A stretch of DNA of 64,000 bases from Monosporascus cannonballus (lineage: Eukaryota > Ascomycota > Sordariomycetes > Xylariales): positions 124,001 to 188,000 of the forward strand of contig QJNS01000136.1 in assembly GCA_004154925.1 (NCBI GenBank), read 5' to 3'. Within the stretch, counting starts at the first letter, position 1; each line of letters begins with the position of its first letter. A program made the position numbers and the translations under genes. Positions 44,601 through 56,707 of this stretch are shown here, piece after piece. The notes below the pieces were generated by a model that was not told where the DNA came from, did no database searches, and was given only the letters and a program-made list of their open reading frames with translations.

Positions 44601-46622
44601 TTTATTATGGCCTATAAGCAACAGTGGAACGTTGATAAATCGGCAGCAGTTGGTGCCCACCCAGGAACCAATAAGGCCCCTGTAGGAAACCCCGCCGTTC
44701 CGCGATAACAGCATTCTCCGAGGAACCTCCATCTTCCTACAGCTACTCCACAGAACCGTACAAGATCTGTAATCCTCAGGTACTCATATGCACTCATGCG
44801 GGAAGAATATAGCCCACGAAACACTGTATAAGGATAGCGATTGCAGCAAAGATCGTTAGGGGAAGCCAACAAAATCGAATAGCGAGGTAAGTCAAGTGTG
44901 CGTAATATTATTTGAGGAGAAGGTCGTCAAGCAAAATTGAGCTTCGAAAGCGACATGCTGCCAGAACATCGCAGCCTCCTGCGGCAGACTGGCTTACAAT
45001 TACGCATAGGGTGTCGAAATCGCCTGCGGGCTTCCCAATTCGAATATATCTTACCTGCCAGGCCCAGGCACGGATATTCGTAACACAATTGCTCCAACTC
45101 CTTCGAGCTCTTTTCACAGACGATCCGCAGCTGCGCCTCAGTGACATTTAGTCCCGAAACGTGCATCCGCAACCTCACCTTGCAGCTGCAGACTCCCAAT
45201 CCCTCGCTTTATCTCATCCTCGTATCATCCCTCATATAGTTCCATCCTGTTGCCCTCGACGCGTGGCTCCGACGTGTCGTTTATGTTGGCAGACGAACAA
45301 ATCTCATTCATAAGCGCTGGCCGTCACTAAACCACGAGCATTATAATTACCTGCCTCAGTACGACAAGCATATACGGGCTCGGTGCAATTGACGTGAGAC
45401 AGGATTTGAACTGGTAAGCTAAGGGTATAATATATGCATACGCATTTCCCAAGGACGCACTCCTATTTGGCCCCGGAGAATCCGCTGAGCATGTGAAAAC
45501 CAGTACCGGACCTGGGATGTAAGCCACAAATACCGACAGCTCCGTATTAGAAGTCTGGTTGCCAATAATGTTTTGGTCCCTCTCAACCACTTGGAACACT
45601 TTATCAGACAGAACTGGCCAATAGCTCGTACGGAGTTTATACGCGCTCTGCACAACCCGTGTGGTAGATATGCGCTCTGCCTCTAGGTATCTAGACACAC
45701 CCGTATACCCGAAAGCCCTGCCGGAGATACCTACCTATACCCCTCACCCATATCTCCAATTTGCCTGCCATAAGAGCCGTCCCAAGCCTACGAAAGCCGT
45801 CAATCTTCGCCCAAAGTGGATGGTTCTTGATATTCCCATTCTGCTAATTTCACTGTGTTCGGGTCCCAAGCCGTTCGGGACGGCAATAACCCCCCACTCC
45901 CGCCCGCTGCGGCTGCCCGATTCCTCGTCTGACTTTAAACTCGACGGCAACCCCCGTCCCCAGGTCTGTGTTCCCCCTCCTGCGCTCCAGTAAAGAGGCG
46001 AGCTGCCCATCCGTCCTCCAGAAGTAAGTAGTCGTTGATCAGGTCAGGGTAGGTGCTTGAAAGAAAGCAGGGAGCTACGCCAATCGGTACGTGAAGTATA
46101 TCTGGATTAGACCCGGGAGGTTTGACCGGAACTTATACAAACGAGGTCGGTATTTTTAAACCACCCGTGTGGGCAATTTGAGACGACTTCTGGCCGCTAT
46201 ATGCCCGTGGATGACTCGTGTAGGCCGTGGATGATACCTCATCAAGAACCTGTGTTTGTGTATTCGAACCGACACAGGCACACGAAGTTCCAACTAGACA
46301 TCTTTGCCTGTATAAGCTCCCGCGCCGGGACGTGGCGTGCCTGGGCCTGAAGATCAAAGTCGGGAGTAAGGGGTGTGAGTCGAGTGCCACTAAATGGGTT
46401 TGTGAATAGTGCCATCCAAGCCTCAATATAGCCATGGTATAACCAATCCCCCACACACGCCTTTCGTCTTATCAAACTTCCTTTCGCGGTTTCGGATCAC
46501 TCGAAAACTCGAGAAAGCAGCCTCTTAACGTGACCACCATTTCATACAGCCGCGACTAGCCTCGACGTTAAGCTACTCATGGCTATTGCCCGGAGCAACG
46601 GTGCTCGGGCGCCTTTGTTTCT
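41692..46622. other. Gene-poor region
   Basis: About 4.9 kb with no recognised gene. One minus-strand frame at 45199-44927 has fairly protein-like sequence (NVTEAQLRIVCEKSSKELEQ) followed by a possible GTAAGA donor, but no family is recognised. Nothing else was seen; ORFs at 43466, 44349, 45661 and elsewhere look like chance frames. Confidence 0.35.
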
Positions 46623-47160
46623 TTACCTCCAGTTTAGCACGCTCGAGGCAGTATAGACATGAGAGCGGAACAGCCATCCATAGCAGAATGGAATATCGAA
46701 CACCCATCCGCATAGCCCGGGGCACAGGTATAGGCTCGTCGCTAGGTGCACACTAAGCAGGACCAGGACAGCGCTGTTGACCGCACCCTCGAGCAGGTAC
46801 TTCCCCTCGTGCTCGATTATCATCGGCAGCGGTCGGTTGGCCGTCAACCGCTGATACGCCGGTGGTTCGGGGGGGTCGGGACCGGCACCGTCCCGCCTGG
46901 CCTAGCGGATGGTCTGCCACAAGCCAAGGCCGGTGATCGCGATGGACGGTGTCCGCGGTGCCAAGGGCTCCTCGGCAGGGACATCTCGAAACCGTCTGAG
47001 CCCAAGAGGAGGACGTCCGCTCGCGAGCTAGACCATTCGCAACACCAGTGCCGCCAGGTGGGCGAGGACCAGACCAGTTTCGTTCTCGTGAACGTATCTA
47101 GCGATCCAGAGCTTCCTGCCCTCGGACTGCTGCAGCGTCGACTGGGTAACTCTGCCCGGA
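46623..47160 (-). pseudogene. Decayed coding patch, unknown membrane-like protein
   Basis: GC-rich patch in which one frame reads coherently (KLWIARYVHENETGLVLAHL, AALVLRMV) with two TAG stops, then shifts to another frame (MIIEHEGKYLLEGAVNSAVL and a hydrophobic stretch with LLSVHLATSLYLCPGLCGW). Both stops could derive from CAG or TGG by single transitions. It looks like a degenerated gene; I do not recognise the family. Confidence 0.3.
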
Positions 47161-50100
47161 AAAACTGCTGCTCTGGTTTTGTGAGCCGTGCCAAGTGCGT
47201 GTAAGGCTTTCGATGCTCAAATAGCGTTATAGTCGGACCGAATCGACGACCTTGTCCTCCGAGTCTCTCCGTCAAGAAGCGCGATTAGGGAAAGGTAGAA
47301 GTGAACAGGGCGTTGTTGCAGAGAAAAGGCCGTGTTCATGTGGCTATCCACGGTATTTAAAGGTTGCCAGGTAGCAATTCAACAGGCTTTTTATTACCAT
47401 TCAGAAACATAATAACAAAAGCAATCGCACTGACGCGTCCGTGTCGCTGTGGTTTAAGCGGGCGGTGCTGGTATATCCCCGTGCGTGATCATCCTGTAGG
47501 TCCCTGAAAATACCTCTATGGTCGAACTGTAATCACAGAGGTTGATCCCCCCGGCTCCCTCTAGCGATATGAATGATTATCAGCCAAGCGACACTAGGTA
47601 GCGAGCGGTCTAGAATAGCTTGTGAGTAAAGCATCTAAGACACCCGACATCGTCACTATGGCTGTCGTGCTCGCTGATAGAATCTGTGGTACCTGCAGCA
47701 ACCGCTCCGAACCATGGAAGCGCTGGCCTCGTGTTTTCAGCTGTTAAGACGAGAGCCGAGAACCCTTAGGGGACTTTCTTGCCAATTGGAATGTAGTCTT
47801 CAGCAGATTCCTCTAGTTGACGAGATATCAGGATGGATCACCTCACGCTTGAGTGGGAACCACAATACCTCAGAGGTACATCGATATGTGATCAAGGGCG
47901 ACTGATGCGAATAGGGGAGGCAGTTGCCTAGAGGACCGGCTGATACATTATAGAAAGCCTTAAAGTCTCATTGCATACTTGCTTCTAGGAAGGAGAGGCT
48001 GCCCGAGTTGAGAGCTCCGTCCTAGTGCCCGGATGACTCTTAAGGATATCTTGCAACACTTAAGTCTGGGATCGGGGGATACATGCCTAGCTGGTTTCGC
48101 GGACTTCGTTCACGCTCGTCTCTTGCCTTACTGTGATAGCCATGACTGGGAGATGTAATGACCACTTATCTCTCTGCACGGCCTAGTTCTCATTCACGAC
48201 CCTGGGAGAGGCAGCAGCACTCCTGCTGACTAGTCTGTATGCAGTAAAGTAATTGCCTCGAAACCTGAGGATGAGACGGCTGGACGGAAGACACTTGTCT
48301 ATCACTGAGGTAGCTGCAAACAAGTTCTTCAACCTGACCCCACCCGAAGTGCGCCAACGCGTACTCGTAGCAGAGCAACTTCGCAAGCGTGTCAGTAAGG
48401 AGCAACGCGCAAAGTCGGCCTTGGACGGGAGGAAGTAGTTGAGTTTCCGGACAAGACGAAGTCTGTGAGCCGTCGCATAGAACCCATCCAGATGATCCTA
48501 AATCAGGTGATGGCAAATCGGTTTCAAGAGGCACGCGGTCTGATATCGGCCGGGAGAAGTCAAGCATCGCAGCAAGTAATTTGCCAAATTGGTTTCATTA
48601 TGCTAAGTCTGGTGGCTGGGTCCCTCCACACCGAGGTGTCCCAAAGATCAGAATTCGTAGGGGTCATCGATACTCCGGGATTCCCGCTGATGTACCGCAT
48701 GTGAAAGTGAGGTGGCACATTCGCAATCTCACTTCCAGTATTTTAGATCCAGCATCCGTCTATAATCCGTTCATAGAAACATTTTCCTCGGCTTTGGTTT
48801 GCTGTTGGTATTCTTTCTTGATTCGTTGCTAGATGCAAGGCCGAAAAGCCGTTAACCTTGCCTAATCCAGATGCAGCCAATCATGAGAACCGTCCACACG
48901 ACCAACTCCGGCTCAATCCTCCTTATATCGAAGAGGGGTAGAGCATGATACGAACAGAAGCACCGAAAGACTTGGAGGGAAGGGGGCTGGTGAACTTGGC
49001 ACGGACGACGCCAGAGTTGCCTGCAGTATTCATGTCAGTTCTGATCTCCCCCCCCCGCCAGAAGTGCAGTATCGCGGTAATGGGATATATCTCGTACCGT
49101 GTGGGCGGGTAACCTTGCCCCATATCACCCGGATCTTGGTCCCTCGGACCTCCTTCTGGCCTTTATAACAGTAGGCGACCCTTTTTCCACAGTAGAAGCT
49201 TGTGTCAAGCAGTCAGCTTGGCAATTCCTAGGAAGTACACTGTTCGATCGTACTTGGCAGCGCTGGTGTCATCAACACCCTCGATCTTGATGAGCGAGCA
49301 CTTAGGATGTGTGCTGTGGCGGCTTCGCTCTACACGTTGTCATTTAGCCACGGATGTATCAAGAGAGAGTTCAGGGTGCTTGCTTACGGTAGCTGAGGTG
49401 CCTTCCTTTGACGTACACTAGAACAAAGAGTTAGCGTAAGTCCTAGGTAGACACAAGTGCGCATAGATGAAGCAGCATCCTCCCAGGAAGGAAACGCAGA
49501 TGGCATTGGGAATTCGCGAAAACGTGCCGGCGCGCGACATGTCGAGTAGTGGCAGGTTATTCAGGGATGCAAAATATGCTTTACTTACGTCTGTGGCCAG
49601 ATTCGGACATTTTGGCTGTTTGGTCTTCCGCCGCTCTCAGAAATGCGAAGTGTGATCGTGAAGGGACGAAGTCTTGCTGAGAAAGACTTTCCGGCTGGGC
49701 GAAATGTCGTCGTTGGTCGGGGTTGTGGATTGGGGTTGTTGATTGAGTGGATGAGGCCGAATCCGGGAAATGCGGCAGTAAGGGCTGAGGTTGATTAGCT
49801 GTGGATCGATTTGGTCGCTAGAATAGGCTCGCTACACACAAAAAATTTTACAGTTTCAATTGCCGGTGTGGCTGGTTATTCAGCCACATTTTGCGTGTTA
49901 CGTGACTAGTTGAAAGAGTAGGGTAGGGGCGTGCGGGGTGGGGTGGCTGTCTTATACCTTGTCGGGATCCGATAACAGATTCATCCAGAAGCCGGGAAGA
50001 CGTTTAATCAGTGATATCTGGCGGTGAGATTATCTTCAAGGTGCTTGACGGTAATACAGGCATCGTCAATGATGTACAGCAATAAGGCGGCCTGGTGATA

Positions 50101-50947
50101 TGCTCCATTTACTAATAGGAGAAGCGAGAGTCTCAATCTGGGCTTACAGTGTCTCCCTAGATTGCCGCAAAATTATGGTATGGGTTATAATACTCCCTTC
50201 ACATCAATGCTCTATGAACTCTCCTAAATAAATTTGGTACTCTGTAAGAAGACATCACGAACTATGTAACCCCTGAGGTGAGAAGTCTTTCACTCGCAAT
50301 CTCCGAGCCCCGAATCCCGCATCGAGTAATCACCAAGGTGGACAAGGGAAAGGGGGAAAAAAAAAGTGGCTAAACATATGCTGCAACTCGCTCCGAGAGA
50401 TCCGTATGTATATAGACCTTGGTAGAAGATGGCATTGGTTATCATGCCTGTAATAAGCATCAATACCAGCAGACTATCAGGAGAGCAAACGTAAAGAAGA
50501 TCTATCGTGGCAGTCGAAGGAGAACCAGAACCAGATCACAACCCGGCATTATTGTGGGCATCGTGGGTTGATAATGACTGCCAAGGTGATCAGTGATTAT
50601 GGTTACACAGTAGAGGTTGCAACATGCTGATGTCAGATGAAAAGCTTTGAAATCAATCCGAACCCGGCGCCTCAAAGGGGCAGGAGGTTAATTAACGAGT
50701 AGGGGCCAATTATGGATCGTCTCTAAACTGCGTGGGCGGCATTTTTAACGGGAAAGGTTGTTATGGACCTGACCGTTTAAATACATATGCAGAGTCCAGG
50801 CTTGAGGGTAACGATCCCGAAGCTGTCTTCATTGAAGCCTGAAGAGAAGATAATATATGGATCTTGAAAGAAGTGGAGTTCAGAGGCCTTTTAGACCGAA
50901 GACCGAGCTTGAATAGGGTGGGTAAGGTATATATGCCATACGTAATT
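47161..50947. other. Gene-poor region
   Basis: No recognised gene. A plus-strand frame at 48253-48438 has charged, helix-like sequence (TEVAANKFFNLTPPEVRQRV) but no neighbours that extend it. Nothing else was seen. Confidence 0.35.
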
Positions 50948-51593
50948 TTATGTTTGTCTTAACTGTTGCTGAGCCTCATCGGCTTGTGAGGGCTGTGAAA
51001 ATCTTTTTTTTTCCATAATTCGCTGTGAAAACGGATTGGCAAGGGCTTCCTCCATTTTTACCCGCATTGTACGCACATTGTGAGTGATATAGGTACGTAG
51101 TATAGAACCGTCACGCGGACATTTGTCAACCTGGATGTGACTGGGTAGGACTTTGGGCAAATGCTCGGGTCTGGCATCGGAAATAATGAGGAACCCCGTT
51201 GACGGCTTTTGCTGCTCCTTGCGACAAAATTGTCGAATGGATATGCCGGAGTTGCTTGTCTGCACAATGATGGATGACCTTGCAGGCGTCATAGCCATGA
51301 AGTGTATCTCGAAGGAACCATCTGCCAAGCACATTGATGGGTATGCGTATTGATTCGTTGAGGATGCGACTGGGGTCCCTGCTCAGTTTTCCTATTCCCC
51401 CCCTGGAATGCTTCCATACAAAATAACCCCGCGGTTCTGGTTTCCGCGAGAATGAAAGCTGAGCAAGAGAGTTGGCACAATGCTCCACCCTGGCTCCATT
51501 TTTGCACTGGGCGCGCTGAGGAAGGGCAGGCTCGTGGGACACTCTTACACGAATACAAAATCTATAGGTGTTGATGGCAGAGAGCCACGACAA
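50948..51593 (-). CDS. Possible small hypothetical gene
   Basis: Two overlapping minus-strand frames of 128 and 155 codons (50948-51334, 51126-51593) both read without stops; the 50948-51334 frame ends with a charged, helix-like tail (MRVKMEEALANPFSQRIMEK). I cannot tell which, if either, is real, and neither matches a known family. It lies upstream of, and divergent from, the glucose-6-phosphate dehydrogenase gene. Confidence 0.25.
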
Positions 51594-52064
51594 AGTCGCG
51601 CATGGACATTAGAAGTTGAGATAGGCCCAAAATGTTAAAACCTTCGCTCTCGGAGGAGCTCCATGGTGTACGTGCATGTCATTCATACGTAACTTGGAAG
51701 TTCTTAACTGACCTGCGGATTGTAAGCATTGCAGGAAGGAGATAGATAGCTCCGGCATTGGTTGATTACGAATTACATATAACTGAAGAATTGACCTCAA
51801 GCAGGCCGGACCCGCGGACGATAGCTACCTAAACACATCCCGCCGAACTTAAGTCCGTCAACCACTACAGAGCCACCTCAAAAGCAACTTCAATCCCTCC
51901 GATACTCCCATTGATTGTCAACCCGTCCTTTCTCGCTCAGTTTCTCCCTCCCCCATAGTCCAGTCATCCTTGAAATCGTCATATCGTATCTCTTCTCCCT
52001 TTTCCCTCCTTCGACTGTTCCCGGAATCCGCAAGCACGCGCATTCAAGCTCTACCATAGGCGCA
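51594..52064 (+). promoter_or_regulatory. Promoter and 5' leader of G6PD gene
   Basis: From about 51880 the plus strand becomes rich in CT runs (for example CTCCCTCCCC, TCTTCTCCCTTTTCCCTCC), the usual look of constitutive ascomycete promoters and leaders, up to the ATG at 52065. No other site was recognised. Confidence 0.45.
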
Positions 52065-54067
52065 ATGGACTCCGCCGCAGCGTAAGTCAAATCGATCAAC
52101 ATCATCACCACACCCCGCCTGCCCCGCTATTCCATCATTTACTTCTATCTTCAAAGCTTCAAAGCTCCTGGAGCTTCGAAAACAATCTGGGAGCGCCGAT
52201 GCATCATTATGCACCATTCCGCCGTCCTAATTGCCCGTCACCCGTCACCCGTCACCCGCAATGCTTCTCATACAGGACATTTTAAAATACACAGGACGGC
52301 TAATTGACGCTATGCCGCAGTACGATGGAGCTCAAGGAGAACACGGTCATCGTGGTCCTTGGTGCTTCCGGTGACCTTGCGAAGAAGAAGACAGTAAGCC
52401 AAACAACTAACCGCCTGCTGTGGACGAGTACCCGGTAGCTGACACCCAATACAGTTTCCCGCCCTGTTCGGCCTCGTGAGTGTCATATTGCCCTCCAAGA
52501 TATATGACCCCGGATTACATCAGTCGATACTAACATCTTTGGAGTACCGCAATAAATTCCTCCCCAAGGATATCAAGATTGTCGGATATGCGCGAACGAA
52601 GATGGACCATGCGGAATACTTGAAGCGTGTCAAGTCTTTCATCAAGACTCCTACCAAGGAGATGGAGAAGCAGTTGGACGAGTTTTGCGCGGCCTGCACC
52701 TACATTTCCGGCCAGTACGACCGCGATGATTCCTTCCAGGAGCTGAACCGACACTTGGAAGAGCTGGAACAGGGACAGAGTGAGACCCATCGCCTATTCT
52801 ACATGGCCCTACCTCCCAGCGTCTTCACCATCGTGTCGCAACACCTGAAGAAGAACTGCTACCCGACCCGCGGCATTGCCCGCGTTATTGTAGGAATCCC
52901 ATCCACCGAGTAGTCACCGAGGAGAGCGAGAAGGCTGATCCGAGAACTGTGTATTGTAGGTCGAGAAGCCTTTCGGAAAGGACCTGGCTAGCTCCCGGGA
53001 GCTGCAAAAGTCCCTGGAGCCCGACTGGAAGGAAGATGAGCTTTTCCGGATCGATCACTACCTCGGAAAGGAGATGGTGAAGAATATCCTCATTCTGCGC
53101 TTCGGTAACGAATTCTTTGGCGCCACATGGAACCGACACCACATAGACAACGTGCAGATAACCTTCAAGGAACCCTTCGGAACCGAGGGTCGTGGTGGCT
53201 ACTTTGACGAGTTTGGTATCATTAGAGATGTCATGCAGAACCATCTGCTTCAGGTTCTTACGCTTTTGACTATGGAGCGACCGATTTCTTTCTCGGCAGA
53301 AGACATTCGAGACGAGAAAGTCCGAGTACTCCGCGGCATGCCTGCGATCGAACCTAAGAACGTCATCATCGGCCAGTACGGTAAATCGCTTGATGGTAGC
53401 AAACCTTCCTACAAGGAGGACGACACTGTCCCCAAGGACTCGCGCTGCCCCACGTTCTGCGCCCTCGTTGCATACATCAAGAATGAGAGATGGGATGGTG
53501 TGCCGTTCATCATGAAGGCTGGCAAAGCTCTGAACGAGCAGAAGACGGAGATTCGTATCCAGTTCAAGGACGTTACTAGTGGTATCTTCAAGGACATCCC
53601 CAGGAACGAGCTCGTCATGCGCATTCAGCCAAACGAGAGTGTCTACATCAAGATGAACTCCAAGCTCCCCGGACTAAGCATGCAGACGGTCGTCACGGAG
53701 CTCGATTTGACGTACAGGAGACGCTTCTCAGACCTAAAGATCCCTGAGGCGTACGAATCGCTTATCCTGGATGCATTAAGGGGTGATCACTCCAACTTCG
53801 TCAGAGACGACGAACTCGACGCCAGCTGGAGAATCTTCACACCACTGCTTCATTATCTGGATGACAACAAGGAGATCGTACCGATGGAATACCCGTACGG
53901 TAAGTGTTGGCCGTCTGGCCCTGCTGGTGTGCGACAACTGACCCTTTGTAGGCTCCCGTGGTCCGGCAGTCCTGGATGACTTCACGTCTTCGTACGGGTA
54001 CAAGTTTAGTGACGCTACGGGATACCAATGGCCCACTACTCCCGCGACCGCCCCGAACAAGTTGTAA
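52065..54067 (+). CDS. Glucose-6-phosphate 1-dehydrogenase
   Basis: Predicted 503-residue cytosolic enzyme that oxidises glucose 6-phosphate to 6-phosphogluconolactone with NADP+, the first step of the oxidative pentose phosphate pathway. Exons 52065-52081, 52321-52393, 52455-52475, 52545-52889, 52960-53899, 53952-54067 (1512 nt, in frame). Motifs: NADP-binding GASGDLAKKK at 20-29 and the substrate-binding signature RIDHYLGKE at 182-190; the later region NRHHIDNVQITFKE is also typical. Exon 1 codes only MDSAAA after a 239-nt intron 1 that contains three tandem CCCGTCA units; if the internal ATG at 52325 were used only seven residues would be lost. Intron 3 uses an unusual GAG acceptor. The final Leu and stop codon overlap a strong GTAAGT donor (see findings). 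Many internal ORFs are readings through introns. Confidence 0.96.
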
Positions 54068-55421
54068 GTCGACGGCGATGCCATCTTGTCGATTATGTCA
54101 GGGGTCCCTTAAACAATTCAGGGAGAATGTTAAATGACATTAACCTTCTGCTTTACAGCTGATGCGTTGTCGCATGGAACCGTGTCCTCCGGAACATCAG
54201 TCTGCATTAGGGAATTGGACGGTCGCTTACATCAGGCGCCGGGGCTGTTTTAGAGCATTTTTAGTTTTCATTCGCTGTCTTTGGAGGCGCTCTGTTGGAC
54301 GAGGGCACGAGACAACAAAGTATAGGTTTTATATAGCCCCGAAATATTCCACTTGATGATGAGAACACAAACTCGTGGCATTACTTCTATAATATTCATC
54401 TCCAGGTGTGCATACACCTTTAGCCATTGAGGGAATAATTACTTCCCTAATATAATGCTGCGGCATTGATTGATTAATTGATAAAGCTGCCGGAGGTACC
54501 TGCTTTCGTGTCGAAACCCTGTCCATGGTGGACGTCCAGAGACTGACGTTAAATGAAAGTCTGGAAACTTGTTATAGCATCGTATATCTCTGTGCAGGTA
54601 CTTGTAACATTCCATTGTTTCCCACGGGCTCTGTAGGATCGCTGATCAATATCCAGTACACCCAGCAATGCACCGCTTGACACCTCTTGGTGTTATCAAA
54701 GCCCAAACACACAATTCCCTCGCCTCTATCTCGACGCCTCATTCAATACTGGACCTCGACCCTTAATCCCCTGAAGGTGCGGCGCTGCATAATGCGCCAA
54801 CGAGTGTTTTCCCGCCTTTGCAGCCGTTCTTCCTTCACCGCGGCCTCAGGGAGGGTGCTTGCTCTGCTCCACTCCACCCTGGCAACCTTTCCCGTCGGCC
54901 GGCGTCTTACCGTACAAACGGGTGGGACTTCTGTTCCCGTTGCCGTCGACGCCCGATATGACTTGCCCATCGGGAAGAGGGGGCAGATCCGTCTATGTAT
55001 GCTTCACAGCAAAAACGACCGAGTAGTTGTATTTACGTCATCCCGCTGATATGGCACTAAGGAAAACTACATATAATCGACTCTGGGTAGTATATTAGTT
55101 GCTTAGGATGCCTAGTATAGTAGACTTCTGGAATAAACATTGCGATACTTAAGGGAACTGTTTATACTTGGTAAAGGTATATTTCGGCCGGTCAAGGCGT
55201 TCTACATATCAGGATATACGCTCTACATGAGACCAGATTCCTCTGTAGTCAGTCCTCTTTGACGACCATAGGAGCTAACGCTTCCCTCTCTTTTCCACAT
55301 CCGCACCCCGACGCCCGAATCCACTTTCTTCGTAGCCCTGCCCGAACTCCAACAGCACGCCCTAGGAATTAACACATGCAGCATCGGCTGTTTAATACCT
55401 GGCCGTTCATGAACTTCGCAT
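54068..55421. other. Intergenic, convergent 3' ends
   Basis: Between the G6PD gene and the metalloprotease gene. The first ~95 bp probably contain a 3'-terminal intron of the G6PD transcript. No other gene-like content. Confidence 0.4.
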
Positions 55422-56707
55422 TTACTGGAAGCTGGCGCGGTACGTGCTCCAGTAGCTGTTCATGCGGGTGACCTGGCCAGGAGTGAACTCCTCGTAGCAC
55501 GAGTCGAAGCTGTAGTCCATGTAGTTGTGGATGGGGTCAACACCAGGGCTAGGGCAGGTATCGCGACCGACAGGGCACCCGGTAGCGTAGCTGGCTTCGG
55601 CGGGCGTGTCATCTACGAAGTCACCATTGCCATTGCAGCCATCCTCTGTGATGCAACACTGGTTAGTACATGCTCCTTTTCCAGCTATGCGAAATTTCAG
55701 AGGCTAGAGTTCCAAGGCAGACTGCCTGAGAAACTTTGGGCCATGACATGGCTGCCTCGAGACCAGCGGACATACGGAACCAGTCTCATAGGCGGGAGAT
55801 TTCCCTGCTTAGAATGCGGAACTACTTACGAAAGGTGTGGTAAAGACCAAACCAATGTCCGACCTCGTGGACGGCGGTCATGCCCAAGTTGTAGTTGGTC
55901 TCGGAGCCGCCTGGGACAGTGGAAGAGAGGATTGTGCAGCCGTCATAGTAGAAGTCCGAGGAACCCGTTCTGACCGTTGTGGGGAAGTAGCAGTATCCAA
56001 AATATCTCATCTCGTTAACGAAGCTGCCGCATGTTAATCCTCGCATTCAAATCCAATGCCTCACTCCTAGGAAGCCTTAGGGTTTCGGCAATACTCAGAC
56101 GCAATACCAGGGGGGTTGGTGGAATTCTACGTACTACAAATAAGTTAGCTTTTGCGATTAGAGCCCGGAAAACCAAGACAATAGTTTGACGAAAGTGGGC
56201 TATTGGATATGTGGGATCATGTATATACCTAGAGGTTAAGGTCCGCGTATGTGCCCTTGCGCAGGGACCTCTTCATCGCCAACTCCGAGCCATCGCTCGC
56301 CCAGTTCGAGTTGACCGTCCAGTCAGCGCCCGCCTTGGTGAACTGGATGTTGTACGGCCCAAACGCCTCGTTCATGGCGTCCAGCTGACGGTCAAGCACG
56401 GTAGCCTGCGGAGCTTGTCAGTAGGCCATCTCGGTTTAAGGGGTTCGTCCATCATGCAAAGAGTGGAGCTTACGGAAAGGTAACCGCCGCTCGCCGAGTT
56501 GGAGGAAGCCAAGACGTGGAAGTACACCTTGACGTTGATGGGTGCCTTCCGGGTACTGTTGTCGGCAACAAGATCGGCCGCCTCGGCCGCCGCGAACTGC
56601 TGAGCAATCTCTATTTGCTCCTCGGTAGGGCTCGGAGCGCCACAGGCACGCTCGGCAACCGCGCCGGAAGCGGCGAGGCCGAGGAGGAGAGCGGATCTGA
56701 TCTGCAT
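55422..56707 (-). CDS. Secreted zinc metalloprotease, peptidase family M43
   Basis: Predicted 275-residue secreted metallopeptidase, like the fungal Mep1/cytophagalysin group. Exons (minus): 56474-56707, 56230-56405, 55830-56023, 55422-55645 (828 nt, in frame). The N-terminal [18 protein letters not shown] is a signal peptide, which favours the ATG at 56707 over the in-frame ATG at 56734. Zinc-binding site [11 protein letters not shown] at about 189-199 (HExxHxxGxxH, metzincin type), with Met-turn NYMDYS near 244. [19 protein letters not shown] and several cysteines are family features. Such proteases act outside the cell in nutrient acquisition and host protein degradation. Exon 2 runs into a TAG unless the 206-nt interruption is a stwintron (see findings). 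Length fits the family. Confidence 0.93.
56024..56229 (-). other. Stwintron ([D1,2] type) in metalloprotease gene
   Basis: On the minus strand exon 2 ends CTCTA at 56230. G56229 is the first base of the external donor. Internal intron 56228-56134 (95 nt): donor GTATAT, branch GCTAAC, acceptor TAG. Removal joins G56229 to TACGTAG, making donor GTACGT. The external intron then runs to CAG at 56024 with a GATTAAC branch site. Splicing gives TA|C (Tyr) then TTCGTTAACGAG, restoring LNLYFVNEM as expected. Without two-step removal the frame meets TAG at once. Confidence 0.75.

Noticed and set aside
46262..46285. T-arm-like GGTTCGAA on the minus strand
   Set aside because: The stem does not pair with correct loop size and no acceptor or anticodon arm was found.
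52476..52544. Upstream extension of G6PD exon 4 to an ATG at 52476
   Set aside because: This frame reads through a 69-nt intron; the spliced form gives the conserved GLYRNKFLP.
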